Positions 11,377-20,845 of a DNA stretch of 48,108 nt are shown here, piece by piece. The stretch is from NCBI GenBank assembly GCA_032718475.1, contig JAUCBJ010005447.1:1-48108 (forward strand), read 5' to 3'. The position numbers and the translations under genes were made by a program. Below the pieces are notes generated by a model. That model saw nothing but the letters and a program-made list of their open reading frames with translations, was not told where the DNA came from and did no database searches. This stretch comes from Nemertoderma westbladi (Eukaryota; Xenacoelomorpha; Nemertodermatida; Nemertodermatidae). The first letter of the stretch is position 1, and every line of letters starts with the position of its first letter.

Positions 11377-11924
11377 TGTTAGCTTATTCAATCCCGCTAA
11401 CACCCCATAAAGTTAAGCCGATAAGCAATATTGGGAGCCACGAGATTGGGTAATTAACCAACTCGTGCCATCCCAATGAGAATGGGAAGGAGAAGCACAC
11501 AATGAGGGTCAGGGGCCAAACCCCTAACCCAGAGAGAACAGGTGGAGTGAACGGGAACACTCCAAAGGGCGCCAACAAGGGTATCAACCAATCAGAGGGG
11601 GGAAAGGCATCGATTAGGTAGAGTAACAAGGCCAACCGTGCAATATAGCCACTTGGCAGTAATCATATCAATTCAGTTATCTCAGTGCAATATTGGTGCT
11701 AGTTTAGGTTAGATAGTTTAGCTAGGGAAGGACCGGGACTTTAGTTACCGTATCCCGCCTTCCGTATACAACAACCATATTATCTCATATCTATACCTAT
11801 ATCTATATCTGTATACCCAAATATTATATACGACGAACAGCACAAACTCATTTACTCTTTATACACGGCGGGGACGCGTGAACTAACATCGGATAAACCG
11901 GGATCCCTCTTGGATCCCGTCACA
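11377..11924 (+). repeat. 5' LTR of the BEL/Pao element (548 bp)
   Basis: It starts TGTTAGCTTATTCAATCCCG and ends CCCGTCACA. Compared with the 3' copy I count a G/A change, a one-base indel near 11399-11404 and a C/G change near 11452; the rest reads the same. A CCAAT box (ACCAATCAG near 11587) and a TATA-like ATATTATATACG near 11820 could drive transcription. The last 25 bases contain a stem GGGATCC/GGATCCC with a 5-base loop (11900-11918). The open frame on the minus strand in the LTR occurs in both copies simply because they are duplicates. Confidence 0.92.
11587..11832 (+). promoter_or_regulatory. Candidate LTR promoter (CCAAT box and TATA-like element)
   Basis: ACCAATCAG near 11587 fits a CCAAT box and ATATTATATACG near 11820 fits a TATA element. 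Their order and position in the LTR fit a U3 promoter. The spacing of over 200 bases is long, so only the TATA-like part may matter. The same pair lies in the 3' LTR. This is motif reading only. Confidence 0.3.
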
Positions 11925-11996
11925 GTAACTAAATCAGAGCTGCCGCCCTAGCTAACTAAACTCAGCAACCACCAGCCACCAATCTGCAGAAGAGAG
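11925..11996 (+). other. Leader between 5' LTR and first ORF
   Basis: A 72-base leader separates the LTR from the first ATG. The primer binding site should lie right after 11924 (GTAACTAAATCAGAGCTGCC), but it does not begin with the usual TGG and I cannot assign a tRNA. Confidence 0.4.
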
Positions 11997-13058
11997 ATGA
12001 GTCGGTCAGGTGAGACGACACCGACACGGACCCCGGACGAAGAGCTAACGATCCGCGAGGCCGCAACCAGGCAACACAGGCCCACGACGCCGGAGCCATC
12101 GGTAACGGGCGACCCGGAAGTTCAAGATGAGGGGGACCGTCTGGAGTCAGAAGCCGAGTCGAGAGGAGGGGGAATCGAGTCGGAAGATAGAGAGAACGAG
12201 CTCGAGGGAGAAGGAGACGAGTCGACACGGGACGGGGGTCGACGCACCGGTGTCGCCGGCCAGCCACAGACCGAGGGCGACGAGTGGCCCACCGAAACGG
12301 CGACGGTGGGGCCGACGGTGCGGCGCCGGACGCGGAGAAATGGAGGAGTAATCGGTACCGATGTCGCCGGCCAGCCACAGGCCGAGGGCGACGGACAGCC
12401 CGCCGGAACGGCGACGGTGGGGCCGCCGGTACGACGTCGAACCCGGAGAGACGGACGAGAGGTCGGCGACGAGGACGTCGGGGTTTCTGAGCGACTTCGA
12501 CGGGCTTACAACGCGACCCGGAGACTACTAGAGGAGGCCAGAAAGGGGAAAACGATAGACGAGGTAAAACTAAAGTCAGGACTAGGTAAGTCGGACAGAC
12601 ATTTATATTATCTGATGCGCTTCGGGCAGAGAGAACTAGCCGAGGAGAGAGCGAAAGGGGTTGCCAGTGAACTGTTTGAACTATGGGAATGTGGGAGTAT
12701 GGAACCTAGCGTAGCGTCAGTGTACATAGGGCCATACTTGGTCGATGCCCGGGGAGTAAAATTAGTGGGCTGGAGGGGACCTGAAGGGGGCGAATCCGAG
12801 GTTAACCCCGAGGATTCGGCCTCGTCGGTCGGAGGAAGTTCCGGGAAGCGGGGGAAAGTTAGTGGATCGGGAAGGCGGAGGGAGTCCGTCGTAACCGATA
12901 AGTCTGCTACATCCTCCGCGAAAGGAAGACGGGTGAGAGAGGTAGGTGCCGCGTACCGTCTCGACCTGATAGAGCAAGGTCAGAAGGAAATGGATAAATG
13001 GATGAAATGGATTGGAGGAGGGGAGAATGCGGCTAGAGAGGGAAGCGACATTGATTAG
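11997..13058 (+). CDS. BEL element 5' ORF, part 1 (unknown, Arg/Glu-rich)
   Basis: This is the first ORF after the leader (ATG at 11997, 353 residues). The N-terminal ~160 residues are polar and disordered-looking. They contain a 33-residue unit repeated twice (VAGQPQ(T/A)EGD ... RRRTRR, about residues 85-117 and 121-153). A more folded part follows (about 165-260: SERLRRAYNATRRLLEEARK, LYYLMRFGQRELAEERAKG, YIGPYLVDARGVKLVGW), then a basic Ser-rich linker. I do not recognise a domain. The reading continues in the next frame from about 13012, so parts 1 and 2 were probably one protein and are now off by one base. Confidence 0.55.
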   Translation: MSRSGETTPTRTPDEELTIREAATRQHRPTTPEPSVTGDPEVQDEGDRLESEAESRGGGIESEDRENELEGEGDESTRDGGRRTGVAGQPQTEGDEWPTETATVGPTVRRRTRRNGGVIGTDVAGQPQAEGDGQPAGTATVGPPVRRRTRRDGREVGDEDVGVSERLRRAYNATRRLLEEARKGKTIDEVKLKSGLGKSDRHLYYLMRFGQRELAEERAKGVASELFELWECGSMEPSVASVYIGPYLVDARGVKLVGWRGPEGGESEVNPEDSASSVGGSSGKRGKVSGSGRRRESVVTDKSATSSAKGRRVREVGAAYRLDLIEQGQKEMDKWMKWIGGGENAAREGSDID

Positions 13059-14679
13059 AGAAACCGGAGAGAGGGCCGAAATGGCTTTGAGAGGCCTTGG
13101 GGAGTGTGAGGAAATAGAGGAAAAGGAGTGTAGGGAGCGTGAGGCGAGAGAGGAAAGGGAACGCAAGGAGCGTGAGGCGAGAGAGGAAAGGGAACGCAAA
13201 GAGCGTGAGGCGGAACGCAAGGAGCATGAGGCGAGAGAGGAAAGGGAACGCAAAGAGCGTGAGGCGGAACGCAAGGAGCATGAGGCGAGAGAAGAAAAGG
13301 AACGCAAGGAGCGTGAGGCGAGACGGGAAAGTGAACGCAAGGAGCATGAAGCGAGGCGAAGGGAGAGCGCTAGGAGAGTAGCAGAGCTGGCTGAGCGGGA
13401 CGCGCGGGAATGTGAGAGGAGAATGGTAGAAGCTGAGCGAGAGCAAAAGGAGCTAAAGAGACGCCAAGGTGAGCTTGCGGAACATAGGATTAGACGCATG
13501 CACGAGCTGCAACTGGTGCGGGCGGGGACGTCTGAGAGCGGGACTGGCTCGAGTATTCTAGGGGAGCCAGGGGCCGTGGATACATTTATTAATACCCCAC
13601 TTACAGGGACCGCACGACAGACCCAAAACTGGTGTGACCGTACGGGCGGGGGGGGGGGGGGGGGGGGTAATAATGATAATGGTACAGTAGACGTGGTTAA
13701 TATTAATAGTACCGTATGGGATAATTCTAATCAAACCTTTATTGCAGGAAATACTTTGCCTAGTGATAGTAATCTAAATTTAAATCAGAACAATCCTAAT
13801 ATTAATGTAGAAAATAATTCTAATATTAATGTAGAAAATAATTCTAATATTAACGTAGCTACGCAAAATAATCCAAATAATCAAAGTAATAATCCAAATT
13901 CGAACTTACAAAATAATTTAAGTAACGTAATTACACAAAATAATCCAAATAACTTAAATAATGATCCGAGCCCGAATTTACAAAATAATTCAGATAGTGT
14001 AGTCGCGCAAAGTAATACAAATGATTTTATTTCGAACGAACAAATTAATTCCGTTTCTAATATGGGTGCTATTAACATAAACACGTCGGGCGTGAATAGC
14101 CAGACAGAGGAGGGCCTGGTAGGTCGTACAGTTGGCGGGCCGGAAGTAGCTGGGTTAGGTAGACCCAGCGAGGGCCTGGTAGGCCACACAGTTGGTAGGC
14201 AGGGAGTAGCTGGGTTAGGTAGACCCAGCGAGGGCCTGATAGGCCACGTAGTTGGTAGGCAGGAAGAGGCTGGGTTAGGTAGACCCAGCGAGGGCCTGAT
14301 AGGCCACGTAGTTGGTAGGCAGGAAGAGGCTGGGTTGAATAGACCCAGCGAGGGCCTGGTAGGCCACACAGTTGGTAGGCAGGGAGTAGCTGGATTAGGT
14401 AGACCCAGCGAGGGCCTGGTAGGCCACATAGTTGCTAGGCAGGGAGCAGAGGGCCTGGTAGGCCACGTAATAGCAGAGGGAGAGGCGGGGGTGAATAGAC
14501 CCGACCGCGGTAGGGTTGATGTGTCGACTAGAAAGGGATATAGTAGCGGGGTGAGAGATGGCGAAATTAGATGTGGCGAGTGGGGGGGGGGGGGGGGGGG
14601 GGGTACGAGAACCCCACAACAGCGAATTAGCGGTGAAAGGGGGGGGGGCAGAGAGTGTCCCACAGCCGTCAGCGGATAA
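13012..14679 (+). CDS. BEL element 5' ORF, part 2 (coiled coil, Asn-rich, 20-residue repeats, poly-Gly)
   Basis: This frame overlaps the end of part 1 by 47 bases in the +1 frame. The supposed start is a TTG, so it is more likely a continuation than a new start. Residues ~1-170 are a highly charged predicted coiled coil built on ERKEREAREE-type units (a DNA repeat of about 33/27 bases at 13138-13370). A poly-Gly stretch encoded by a 20-base G-tract (13648-13667) follows, then an Asn-rich segment. Next come six to seven copies of a 20-residue unit (EGLVGHTVGRQGVAGLGRPS; 60-bp DNA repeat, 14107-14466). The frame then enters a second G-tract (14582-14603) and ends at 14679. The role is unknown; it precedes gag, where assembly functions would be expected. 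Confidence 0.6.
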   Translation: MEEGRMRLEREATLIRETGERAEMALRGLGECEEIEEKECREREAREERERKEREAREERERKEREAERKEHEAREERERKEREAERKEHEAREEKERKEREARRESERKEHEARRRESARRVAELAERDARECERRMVEAEREQKELKRRQGELAEHRIRRMHELQLVRAGTSESGTGSSILGEPGAVDTFINTPLTGTARQTQNWCDRTGGGGGGGGNNDNGTVDVVNINSTVWDNSNQTFIAGNTLPSDSNLNLNQNNPNINVENNSNINVENNSNINVATQNNPNNQSNNPNSNLQNNLSNVITQNNPNNLNNDPSPNLQNNSDSVVAQSNTNDFISNEQINSVSNMGAININTSGVNSQTEEGLVGRTVGGPEVAGLGRPSEGLVGHTVGRQGVAGLGRPSEGLIGHVVGRQEEAGLGRPSEGLIGHVVGRQEEAGLNRPSEGLVGHTVGRQGVAGLGRPSEGLVGHIVARQGAEGLVGHVIAEGEAGVNRPDRGRVDVSTRKGYSSGVRDGEIRCGEWGGGGGGGTRTPQQRISGERGGGRECPTAVSG

Positions 14680-15544
14680 TGCGCGGGCCGAAATAGGTAA
14701 ACCGCAACAACCGGCGACGGAAAGTAATAGGGGGATTGCGAGTATCCCCAGCGGCGTGCGACCGAGCAGAGAGAGACAGGTTGACGTCGTAAGAGGGCGG
14801 ACGAAGCGTCGAGCCCGATCGGAAGAGGGAAGAAGAACAGTGGGGTTTAACCGGGAGGTCGACGAGAGATCTCACGAGCGGGAATACTCCACTGAAAGGA
14901 GAAGAAGAGAAGACAGCAGTGGAGGTATCTCCGCGAATGATAGAAGAGCGAGGACGGATAGCGAGCCGTCGGTAGTTGAGATGAGAACGGAGAGTCGATG
15001 GGGTCGGACTCCGGGAGATTGCCGTCGCCCCGGAGAGATGCGACCCGGCGAGGCGGGCTACGCGCCGATGGAGGGGTACGCGATGTACCGGTACGACGAC
15101 GAGAACAGTAGGGGGGGGGGGGGGGGGGGGGGGGGTCGAAGAGAAACTTTCCGGCGGAATACACCTACCGATCGAGCATACGGTAGCCGCGGGGAGGATT
15201 ATTCGAGAAGAATAAACTTCGATCCCGAACAACACATGCAGACTGTAGGACATACTGTAGGCCTTACTGCACATACCATAGGCCATACTGAGAGAGGCAA
15301 TGTGGGCGATAGGACAGCGTGGACAACGGGATTAAACCCGGAAGTCGCGGAATACATACCGGCGGGTAGGCCAGAACCTGATAGGCCTATACCGGTACCA
15401 GTACAGCAGTATGACTACAGCATGCAGGGACATAACATATACCCAGGGGAGGGGGGAATTATTGCGGATAGGTGCATGGGCCCCAACATATTAACATCAA
15501 CCCCAGTACCAAACATACCGGTGGGGGGGGGGGGGGGGGGGGGG
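13648..15544 (+). repeat. Four long G-tracts on the sense strand of the BEL 5' region
   Basis: Runs of uninterrupted G lie at 13648-13667 (20), 14582-14603 (22), 15111-15135 (25) and 15523-15544 (22), with a shorter one at 14639-14648. All are on the element's sense strand and are translated as poly-Gly. The open reading frame changes at the second and fourth tracts. The decayed BEL copy has shorter tracts at matching places (10-13 C on the plus strand near 44605, 44555 and 43663). Confidence 0.85.
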
Positions 15545-15553
15545 ACAGGGTGA
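14558..15553 (+). CDS. BEL element 5' ORF, part 3 (Arg-rich, poly-Gly, leads into gag)
   Basis: This frame is open across the G-tract at 14582-14603 and picks up where part 2 leaves off, so the two are one coding region shifted by one base at the tract. It is Arg/Glu/Ser-rich (REYSTERRRREDSSGG), contains a second poly-Gly run from a 25-base G-tract (15111-15135) and short GHTVG(L)TAHTIGHT repeats near residues 230-245. It ends just inside the next G-tract (15523-15544). The second BEL copy at 43.8-44.4 kb encodes a similar Arg-rich and GHTVG-like region, which supports real coding. There is no known domain. Confidence 0.55.
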   Translation: MAKLDVASGGGGGGGVREPHNSELAVKGGGAESVPQPSADNARAEIGKPQQPATESNRGIASIPSGVRPSRERQVDVVRGRTKRRARSEEGRRTVGFNREVDERSHEREYSTERRRREDSSGGISANDRRARTDSEPSVVEMRTESRWGRTPGDCRRPGEMRPGEAGYAPMEGYAMYRYDDENSRGGGGGGGGRRETFRRNTPTDRAYGSRGEDYSRRINFDPEQHMQTVGHTVGLTAHTIGHTERGNVGDRTAWTTGLNPEVAEYIPAGRPEPDRPIPVPVQQYDYSMQGHNIYPGEGGIIADRCMGPNILTSTPVPNIPVGGGGGGGTG

Positions 15554-15611
15554 CATTTCCCCATCACAATATCAACAATATACCCCGATAGGAGCAAGAA
15601 CAACGAGACCC

Positions 15612-18600
15612 TTGGATGAGAATAGGTCGTGTGATACAGACATATGGAGGGGGCCGCTACCCCCGATGACATACCCGAGTCAGAGAAAGTCAAGAAGTAG
15701 GATGGACGAACCGCACCAGACAGGAGAAACTACACAACATCCGTCGAACCCATTGGAAGCACAGGCGATGGGGATGGCCACGTTGATCGATGCGTTGAAA
15801 ACGAGGATCGAGCTACCACCCGTGGAACCATTCAAATGCGATGGGAGCAGGCTGGAAGAATATCTACAGTTTCGGCGCATGTATAGTAACGAAATACTAA
15901 CAAAAAACTTGACGCAGGCGGAGTGTCTAAAGTATCTGCAAGTATACACGGGAGGCCCAGCATACGACATCGTGAGGCAATATCAAGGAATAGAGGGCGG
16001 CTTCACGACAGCATGGCGGGCACTGGATAGGGAATACGGGCACCCGGCCAAGATCATCAGGCAGACGCTGAGAGGCATAACATCGGGTGGCCTACAGGAT
16101 AATCCCTTTAGCATTAAAACATTTGCTAACAAAGTTGAAAAGGCGCTAATCGTGCTGAAGACGCTAGACGCGCCATACGAGCTCAACGCGTCCAACAACA
16201 TCACCACGATAGCGCAGGCACTACCAAACTGGCTGCGCAACAAGTGGAGGAAGATCGCTTTCTCCACTCAAGATAAGAAGGGTGCGGAACCGGGTTTAGA
16301 AGAAATGTCAAACTTCTTGAACTACGAGGCTGAGCTAATAACTGACCCAGTCTATAGCGAAGATAGCCTGGGAAAGGGACCGAAGACAGATTACCATAGA
16401 CCGAAACCGGAGCACAATACATCAAACGCATTACCGAGACTCAGGCAATCATTGCCATATGCAGCGACGCAGGGGACTGCAAGTCCACAGCTAGCCGAGG
16501 ATAAGACAACACCATGGAACGGACAGGGAAACAATAACAACACGAATAAACATAACCCCAGTACGTCCAGTAGGCTGAATCCAAACAATAAGAATAGTAG
16601 GGACTTTGGTACAAACGCAACTGCGATACGCAATGCATTGTATAAAGAGGGCTACGACCCAAAGAGCAAATGCCAGCTACACGCAAATGCGCTTCATCAA
16701 ACCATGAACTGCAGGTACTGGCAGGCGCTACCGAGGCAAGATCAGATAGATTATGCGTCGAGCAATAGAATCTGCTCGCGATGTGTAATGAGTGGACATA
16801 GAGCAAGGGAGTGCAAGGAGAAGCCGATAAAATTTGGTCAGAGGAGAGGCCAAACGATGGCGACGAGCACAGTAGGGGCGAAGAAGAGAGGAACAGTGTT
16901 ACTTGGAGTAGTACCCGTGCGAGTGATCGGGGAAGGCAATCGATCAGTAACAACACTAATGCTGGTTGATAGTGGAGCTGCCTTCACATTAGTCGAGGAA
17001 TGGGTAGCCGAAGAGGTAGGATTGAGAACGAGGCCAAGCAGAATGGCGGTAACAACCATCTCTAGCAAAGATGAGATCCTGGAGATGAGAACAGGACGGT
17101 GCGCAATTGCAGCAGTGGCACCAGGATGCGACTATGGGGCAACCATCGACCCCATCCAAGTGATAGAGTCAATTAATATCAATGCCAGGCGGCCAACCAA
17201 CATCGAGGTCGAGCAGTATAAATTCCTGGACGACATTGACTTCTCAATCCCAGACGTGGACGTTAGGAAGGTGTCCATCATAGTAGGTATGGACTGCCCA
17301 ACGGCCCACGAAAGAATGCAAACGGTCTTCGGCGAAGACAAGCAGAGTGACCCGGTGGCCATATTAACACCATTCGGGTGGACGCTGAGTGGTCCAATTA
17401 AGAGCAAGATACCTTTTAGGATGTCGGAGACATCAGAATGCATGTTCGCGGGAACAATGCAGGAAATGGGTGACGAGGGAGCAGAGGAGCATCTTAAAAG
17501 ACTGCTCAGACAGGATTTCGAGGGACTGAAAGAAACCGGAGTCGGGACCTCAGTAGAAGACAAGCAGGCTTTACAAAGCGTGGAGGAATCGATGACATGC
17601 AATGAGGGACGGTATACTATAGGAATGGTATGGAAATTACCGAAGATACCGCTGCCCGACAATAGGGGGATGGTACTCACGAGACTCCGCAAACTGAAAC
17701 AAACACTAAAACGGAGCCCCGAGAAGAATGAGTACATCCACAGAACGATTAAGAAGTACGTCGAGAAAGGATGGGCCGTGGAGTTACCGGTCGACGAGCC
17801 GAACACGGACAGGACATATTACCTGCCACTCCACGTGGCTTTAGATCCAAAGAAAGGTAAACTACGGATGGTAGTCGACGCATCGGCAAAGACCGACGGA
17901 AAATGCTTAAACGACTACCTGTTAGAAGGTCCAAACATATACAATTCGGGCATAGAGGTGTTACTTAGATTTAGAAATGGGAAACACGCCTTCACGTGTG
18001 ACATAGAAGGCATGTTCAACCAAGTCCGTGTAACGGAGGAAGATAGCGACAGTCAGCGCTTCTTATGGTATAACGGCGAGGAAGAACCGTCGATAATACC
18101 GGCATATAAGATGGTAGTACAGAACATGGGGGCCAAGTCGTCTTCATTTACGACGACTATGGCAGTGAGAGACATAGTGAAAGGGAAGGAAGATAGATAC
18201 AGCAGTAGGGCCGTCGATATGATTCGACGCGGCTTCTACGTAGACGACGGAATGGAGTCTGGAAATATGGTTAAGGAGATACTGGACACAGGGTGCGAGG
18301 TTCGCGACATCCTAAAGGGATCCGGCTTTAACCTGACCAAATTCCAATCCAGTTCGGAAGAATTTATCAATGCGATAGAGGACAAGAGGCCAGAATCGAC
18401 CATGGATAATCCCACAACAGTCAAAGGGCAGGACATGGCGATTAAGAGAACAGAATCTCAACAGAAGGCATTGGGAATCGTCTGGGATAGAGAGACAGAC
18501 GAACTGAAGTATCAGCTGAGCCAGGAGGGCGCAGACATCCACACGAAGAGGGGCTATGTATTGTATATAGCAAGGATATACGATCCCCTAGGCCTAGCAT

Positions 18601-19967
18601 CCCCATTATTAGTCACGGGGAAACAGATACTCAAGAGAGTATACAAACTGAAGGATGAGTGGGACGTAGAGGTACCAGAGGAAATCAAGAAACAGTGGAG
18701 CAAGTGGACAGGAGACTTGGAGGAGATGGGAACATACAACATGCCACGAGTGTATTTCCCGGATGGGAACATGACGAATCTGGACCTACACATGTTCTCC
18801 GACGCATCGTTGGAAGCGTACGGAGCGGCACTCTACTTAGTACAACGAGAGGGGGCTCATAAGCTCAGATTAGCCTTTAGCAAAGCAAAGTCAACGCCGC
18901 CAGATTCAGCATCAGTTCCCAAGTTAGAATTGACAGCTGCGAGACTAGGAGTTAGAGCCACAGCCTACCTAGTGGATACTATTCCCAACATAGTAGAGAC
19001 ACACTACTGGACGGACTCCATGGTAGTGCTTGGTTGGCTACACAACGAAAGGACGAGATACCCGATATTCGTCGCGAATAGAGTGGACGAAATAAGGGCG
19101 AGCACAGAACTGGAAAGGTGGCACTACTGCCCAACGGACGAGAACCCAGCGGACTTGTTGTCGAGGGGCGTGGTACGCCACACTTTCTTGAAGAAGGAAG
19201 TATTGTGGCAACATGGGCCACAATTTCTGAGCGATAAGGAGGCCTGGCCGCCGATGAGAAAGGTGGATCCGGGCTCAGAAGTAGTGTCAGAGGGAGAAGA
19301 GGGAGATTCAGAGGGAGAAGAGATATACTCCCAGATGGTGAGGGAGATTAGGGACGTGCAACCAGGACGAAAACTGTGCGATAACCCGACGGATAAACTC
19401 CTCAGCTACAGTTCTAGTTGGTATAAGACCAAGAAACTAGTGGCGTACTGGAGAGCCTTCGGGAACTTCCTTGCGGGAGTTGGCAAGGACAAGAAGGTCA
19501 GGACAACCATAGATCTGGAAGGAGCGGCTAAGGCAATCATCCGCTATGAACAACGGAAGAACTATGGCGACGAGGTGGAACGCGTCGGTAACCAACAGCA
19601 CCTCCGACGGGACAGCGAGCTGATTACGCTGTCGCCACAACTCAATGACGATGGGATTCTAGTAATGAATTCTAGGGTGGGATACAACAACAGCATAGTC
19701 GTACCACCGAAACCCATCATCATTCCCACAGGATCGCCAATAGTCCACCAGATTATCTGGGACTCCCATAAATCGATATTACATGGGGGCACCAACCGAA
19801 CCCTCACAGAGATAAGGAGGACCTATTGGGTCAAACAGCTGAGGAAGAAGGTAAAAGCGGTAGTGGGGCAGTGCCAGACCTGCCGACGAGCGAAGAAGGA
19901 GCGAGCCATACAGGAGATGGCGCCACTACCGGCGAGTAGGGTAATGTGGACATGTTCGGGCCGATAA
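15612..19967 (+). CDS. pol: BEL/Pao gag-pol polyprotein (gag, protease, RT, RNase H, integrase N-terminus)
   Basis: About 1451 residues; the first codon listed is TTG and the frame is open upstream into the G-tract at 15523, so the true start is earlier. Domains in order: Pao-type gag (DUF1759-like, ~60-260), one CCHC knuckle (CSRCVMSGHRAREC, ~388-401), DUF1758-type aspartic protease with LVDSGAAFTLVEEW (~450), and reverse transcriptase with VVDASAKTDG and the catalytic FYVDDGMES (~875). An RNase H-like region of the A17/Pao type follows (MFSDASLEAYGAALY, ~1060; HYWTDSMVVLGWL; CPTDENPADLLSRG), then the integrase zinc-binding H-H-C-C (HKSILHGG ... CQTCRRAKK, ~1390-1430). The product copies the element's RNA to DNA and inserts it. 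The frame stops at 19967, just before the integrase core, which continues in another frame. Confidence 0.92.
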   Translation: MDENRSCDTDIWRGPLPPMTYPSQRKSRSRMDEPHQTGETTQHPSNPLEAQAMGMATLIDALKTRIELPPVEPFKCDGSRLEEYLQFRRMYSNEILTKNLTQAECLKYLQVYTGGPAYDIVRQYQGIEGGFTTAWRALDREYGHPAKIIRQTLRGITSGGLQDNPFSIKTFANKVEKALIVLKTLDAPYELNASNNITTIAQALPNWLRNKWRKIAFSTQDKKGAEPGLEEMSNFLNYEAELITDPVYSEDSLGKGPKTDYHRPKPEHNTSNALPRLRQSLPYAATQGTASPQLAEDKTTPWNGQGNNNNTNKHNPSTSSRLNPNNKNSRDFGTNATAIRNALYKEGYDPKSKCQLHANALHQTMNCRYWQALPRQDQIDYASSNRICSRCVMSGHRARECKEKPIKFGQRRGQTMATSTVGAKKRGTVLLGVVPVRVIGEGNRSVTTLMLVDSGAAFTLVEEWVAEEVGLRTRPSRMAVTTISSKDEILEMRTGRCAIAAVAPGCDYGATIDPIQVIESININARRPTNIEVEQYKFLDDIDFSIPDVDVRKVSIIVGMDCPTAHERMQTVFGEDKQSDPVAILTPFGWTLSGPIKSKIPFRMSETSECMFAGTMQEMGDEGAEEHLKRLLRQDFEGLKETGVGTSVEDKQALQSVEESMTCNEGRYTIGMVWKLPKIPLPDNRGMVLTRLRKLKQTLKRSPEKNEYIHRTIKKYVEKGWAVELPVDEPNTDRTYYLPLHVALDPKKGKLRMVVDASAKTDGKCLNDYLLEGPNIYNSGIEVLLRFRNGKHAFTCDIEGMFNQVRVTEEDSDSQRFLWYNGEEEPSIIPAYKMVVQNMGAKSSSFTTTMAVRDIVKGKEDRYSSRAVDMIRRGFYVDDGMESGNMVKEILDTGCEVRDILKGSGFNLTKFQSSSEEFINAIEDKRPESTMDNPTTVKGQDMAIKRTESQQKALGIVWDRETDELKYQLSQEGADIHTKRGYVLYIARIYDPLGLASPLLVTGKQILKRVYKLKDEWDVEVPEEIKKQWSKWTGDLEEMGTYNMPRVYFPDGNMTNLDLHMFSDASLEAYGAALYLVQREGAHKLRLAFSKAKSTPPDSASVPKLELTAARLGVRATAYLVDTIPNIVETHYWTDSMVVLGWLHNERTRYPIFVANRVDEIRASTELERWHYCPTDENPADLLSRGVVRHTFLKKEVLWQHGPQFLSDKEAWPPMRKVDPGSEVVSEGEEGDSEGEEIYSQMVREIRDVQPGRKLCDNPTDKLLSYSSSWYKTKKLVAYWRAFGNFLAGVGKDKKVRTTIDLEGAAKAIIRYEQRKNYGDEVERVGNQQHLRRDSELITLSPQLNDDGILVMNSRVGYNNSIVVPPKPIIIPTGSPIVHQIIWDSHKSILHGGTNRTLTEIRRTYWVKQLRKKVKAVVGQCQTCRRAKKERAIQEMAPLPASRVMWTCSGR

Positions 19968-20845
19968 AGATCAAAGTGATGCGACACACGGAGAAACGCT
20001 ACGGCATTATCTTCGTATGCAACAACACACGGGCGGTAGGGATAGAACTCGCCCAAGATGCAACCGCATCAGCATTCATTAATGCCTTAGAAAGGTTTAG
20101 AGACCGCAAAGGTGGGACGATCGCAGTGATATACAGCGACAACGGTACCAACTTTGTGGGCGCAGAGAGTGAGATGGCAGAGGCCTTGGACATCTTGGAG
20201 GGAGAAGAAGTCAGGGCAGCCATGAGACGACGACAAGTAAAGTGGGAGAGAAGGACGCCGTATGTACCACATACACTAGGATGCGTCGAGAGACTGGTGG
20301 GCAGTTCAAAGCGTCTAATGACGAAGCTAATGAACACCCACATGGTCACTGAGGACGTCTTACGGACAGTACTTGCGAAGTGCGAGGGGATCATTAATAG
20401 CAGACCGCTATATCCGGAGAATGATGACCCTGAGTCATTAGACGTGCTAACGCCTAGCCATTTCCTAATGGAAAGGCCAGCGACCATCGATATGCGGGGT
20501 GTAGACCCAGATGACATACACTCCCGCCAAAGTTGGAAAGTCGCTAAAGCAATAAGCGCAGAGTATTGGAGGAGGTGGGTCGAGGAATACCTACCCACAC
20601 TCCATAAAAGGAGTAAGTGGAGGAAGCCAAATAGGGAGTTAAGAGAGGGAGACCTCGTAATCGTTACGGATGATACTATCATCAACAACCAGTGGCGGTT
20701 GGCGAGAGTTGTAGGCACTTACTCCGACGAGGACGGAAGAGTCCGATCGGTAGAAGTGCGGATAGGTGGTAAGATAGGTGCGAAGGACAGAAAAACCTAC
20801 AGGAGGGCTGTGGGAAAATGCTGTCTGTTAGAAGGGGCACCTTAG
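19946..20845 (+). CDS. BEL/Pao integrase core and C-terminal domain (frame-shifted continuation of pol)
   Basis: A 299-residue frame overlaps the end of gag-pol. Its first codon is GTG within the frame, not a real start. The DDE triad is visible: Asp in VDMFGP at the very start, Asp in IYSDNGTNFVG (~residue 65), Glu in GCVERLVGSSKR (~110). After it come INSRPLYPENDDPESLDVLT and a C-terminal DUF5641-like part (WRLARVVGTYSDEDGRVRSV) as in other BEL elements. It catalyses strand transfer of the cDNA. The stretch usually found between the zinc-binding part and the first Asp looks too short here, suggesting a small deletion rather than programmed frameshifting. The stop at 20843-20845 ends pol. 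Confidence 0.88.
   Translation: MDMFGPIKIKVMRHTEKRYGIIFVCNNTRAVGIELAQDATASAFINALERFRDRKGGTIAVIYSDNGTNFVGAESEMAEALDILEGEEVRAAMRRRQVKWERRTPYVPHTLGCVERLVGSSKRLMTKLMNTHMVTEDVLRTVLAKCEGIINSRPLYPENDDPESLDVLTPSHFLMERPATIDMRGVDPDDIHSRQSWKVAKAISAEYWRRWVEEYLPTLHKRSKWRKPNRELREGDLVIVTDDTIINNQWRLARVVGTYSDEDGRVRSVEVRIGGKIGAKDRKTYRRAVGKCCLLEGAP

Noticed and set aside
11384-11635. Hydrophobic frame on the minus strand of the LTR, present twice
   Set aside because: The duplication is explained by the two LTRs; antisense to the promoter region and without a recognised domain.
13033-13499. Long Ser/Leu-rich frames on the minus strand opposite the coiled coil
   Set aside because: Shadow frames caused by the purine-rich coiled-coil repeats on the sense strand.
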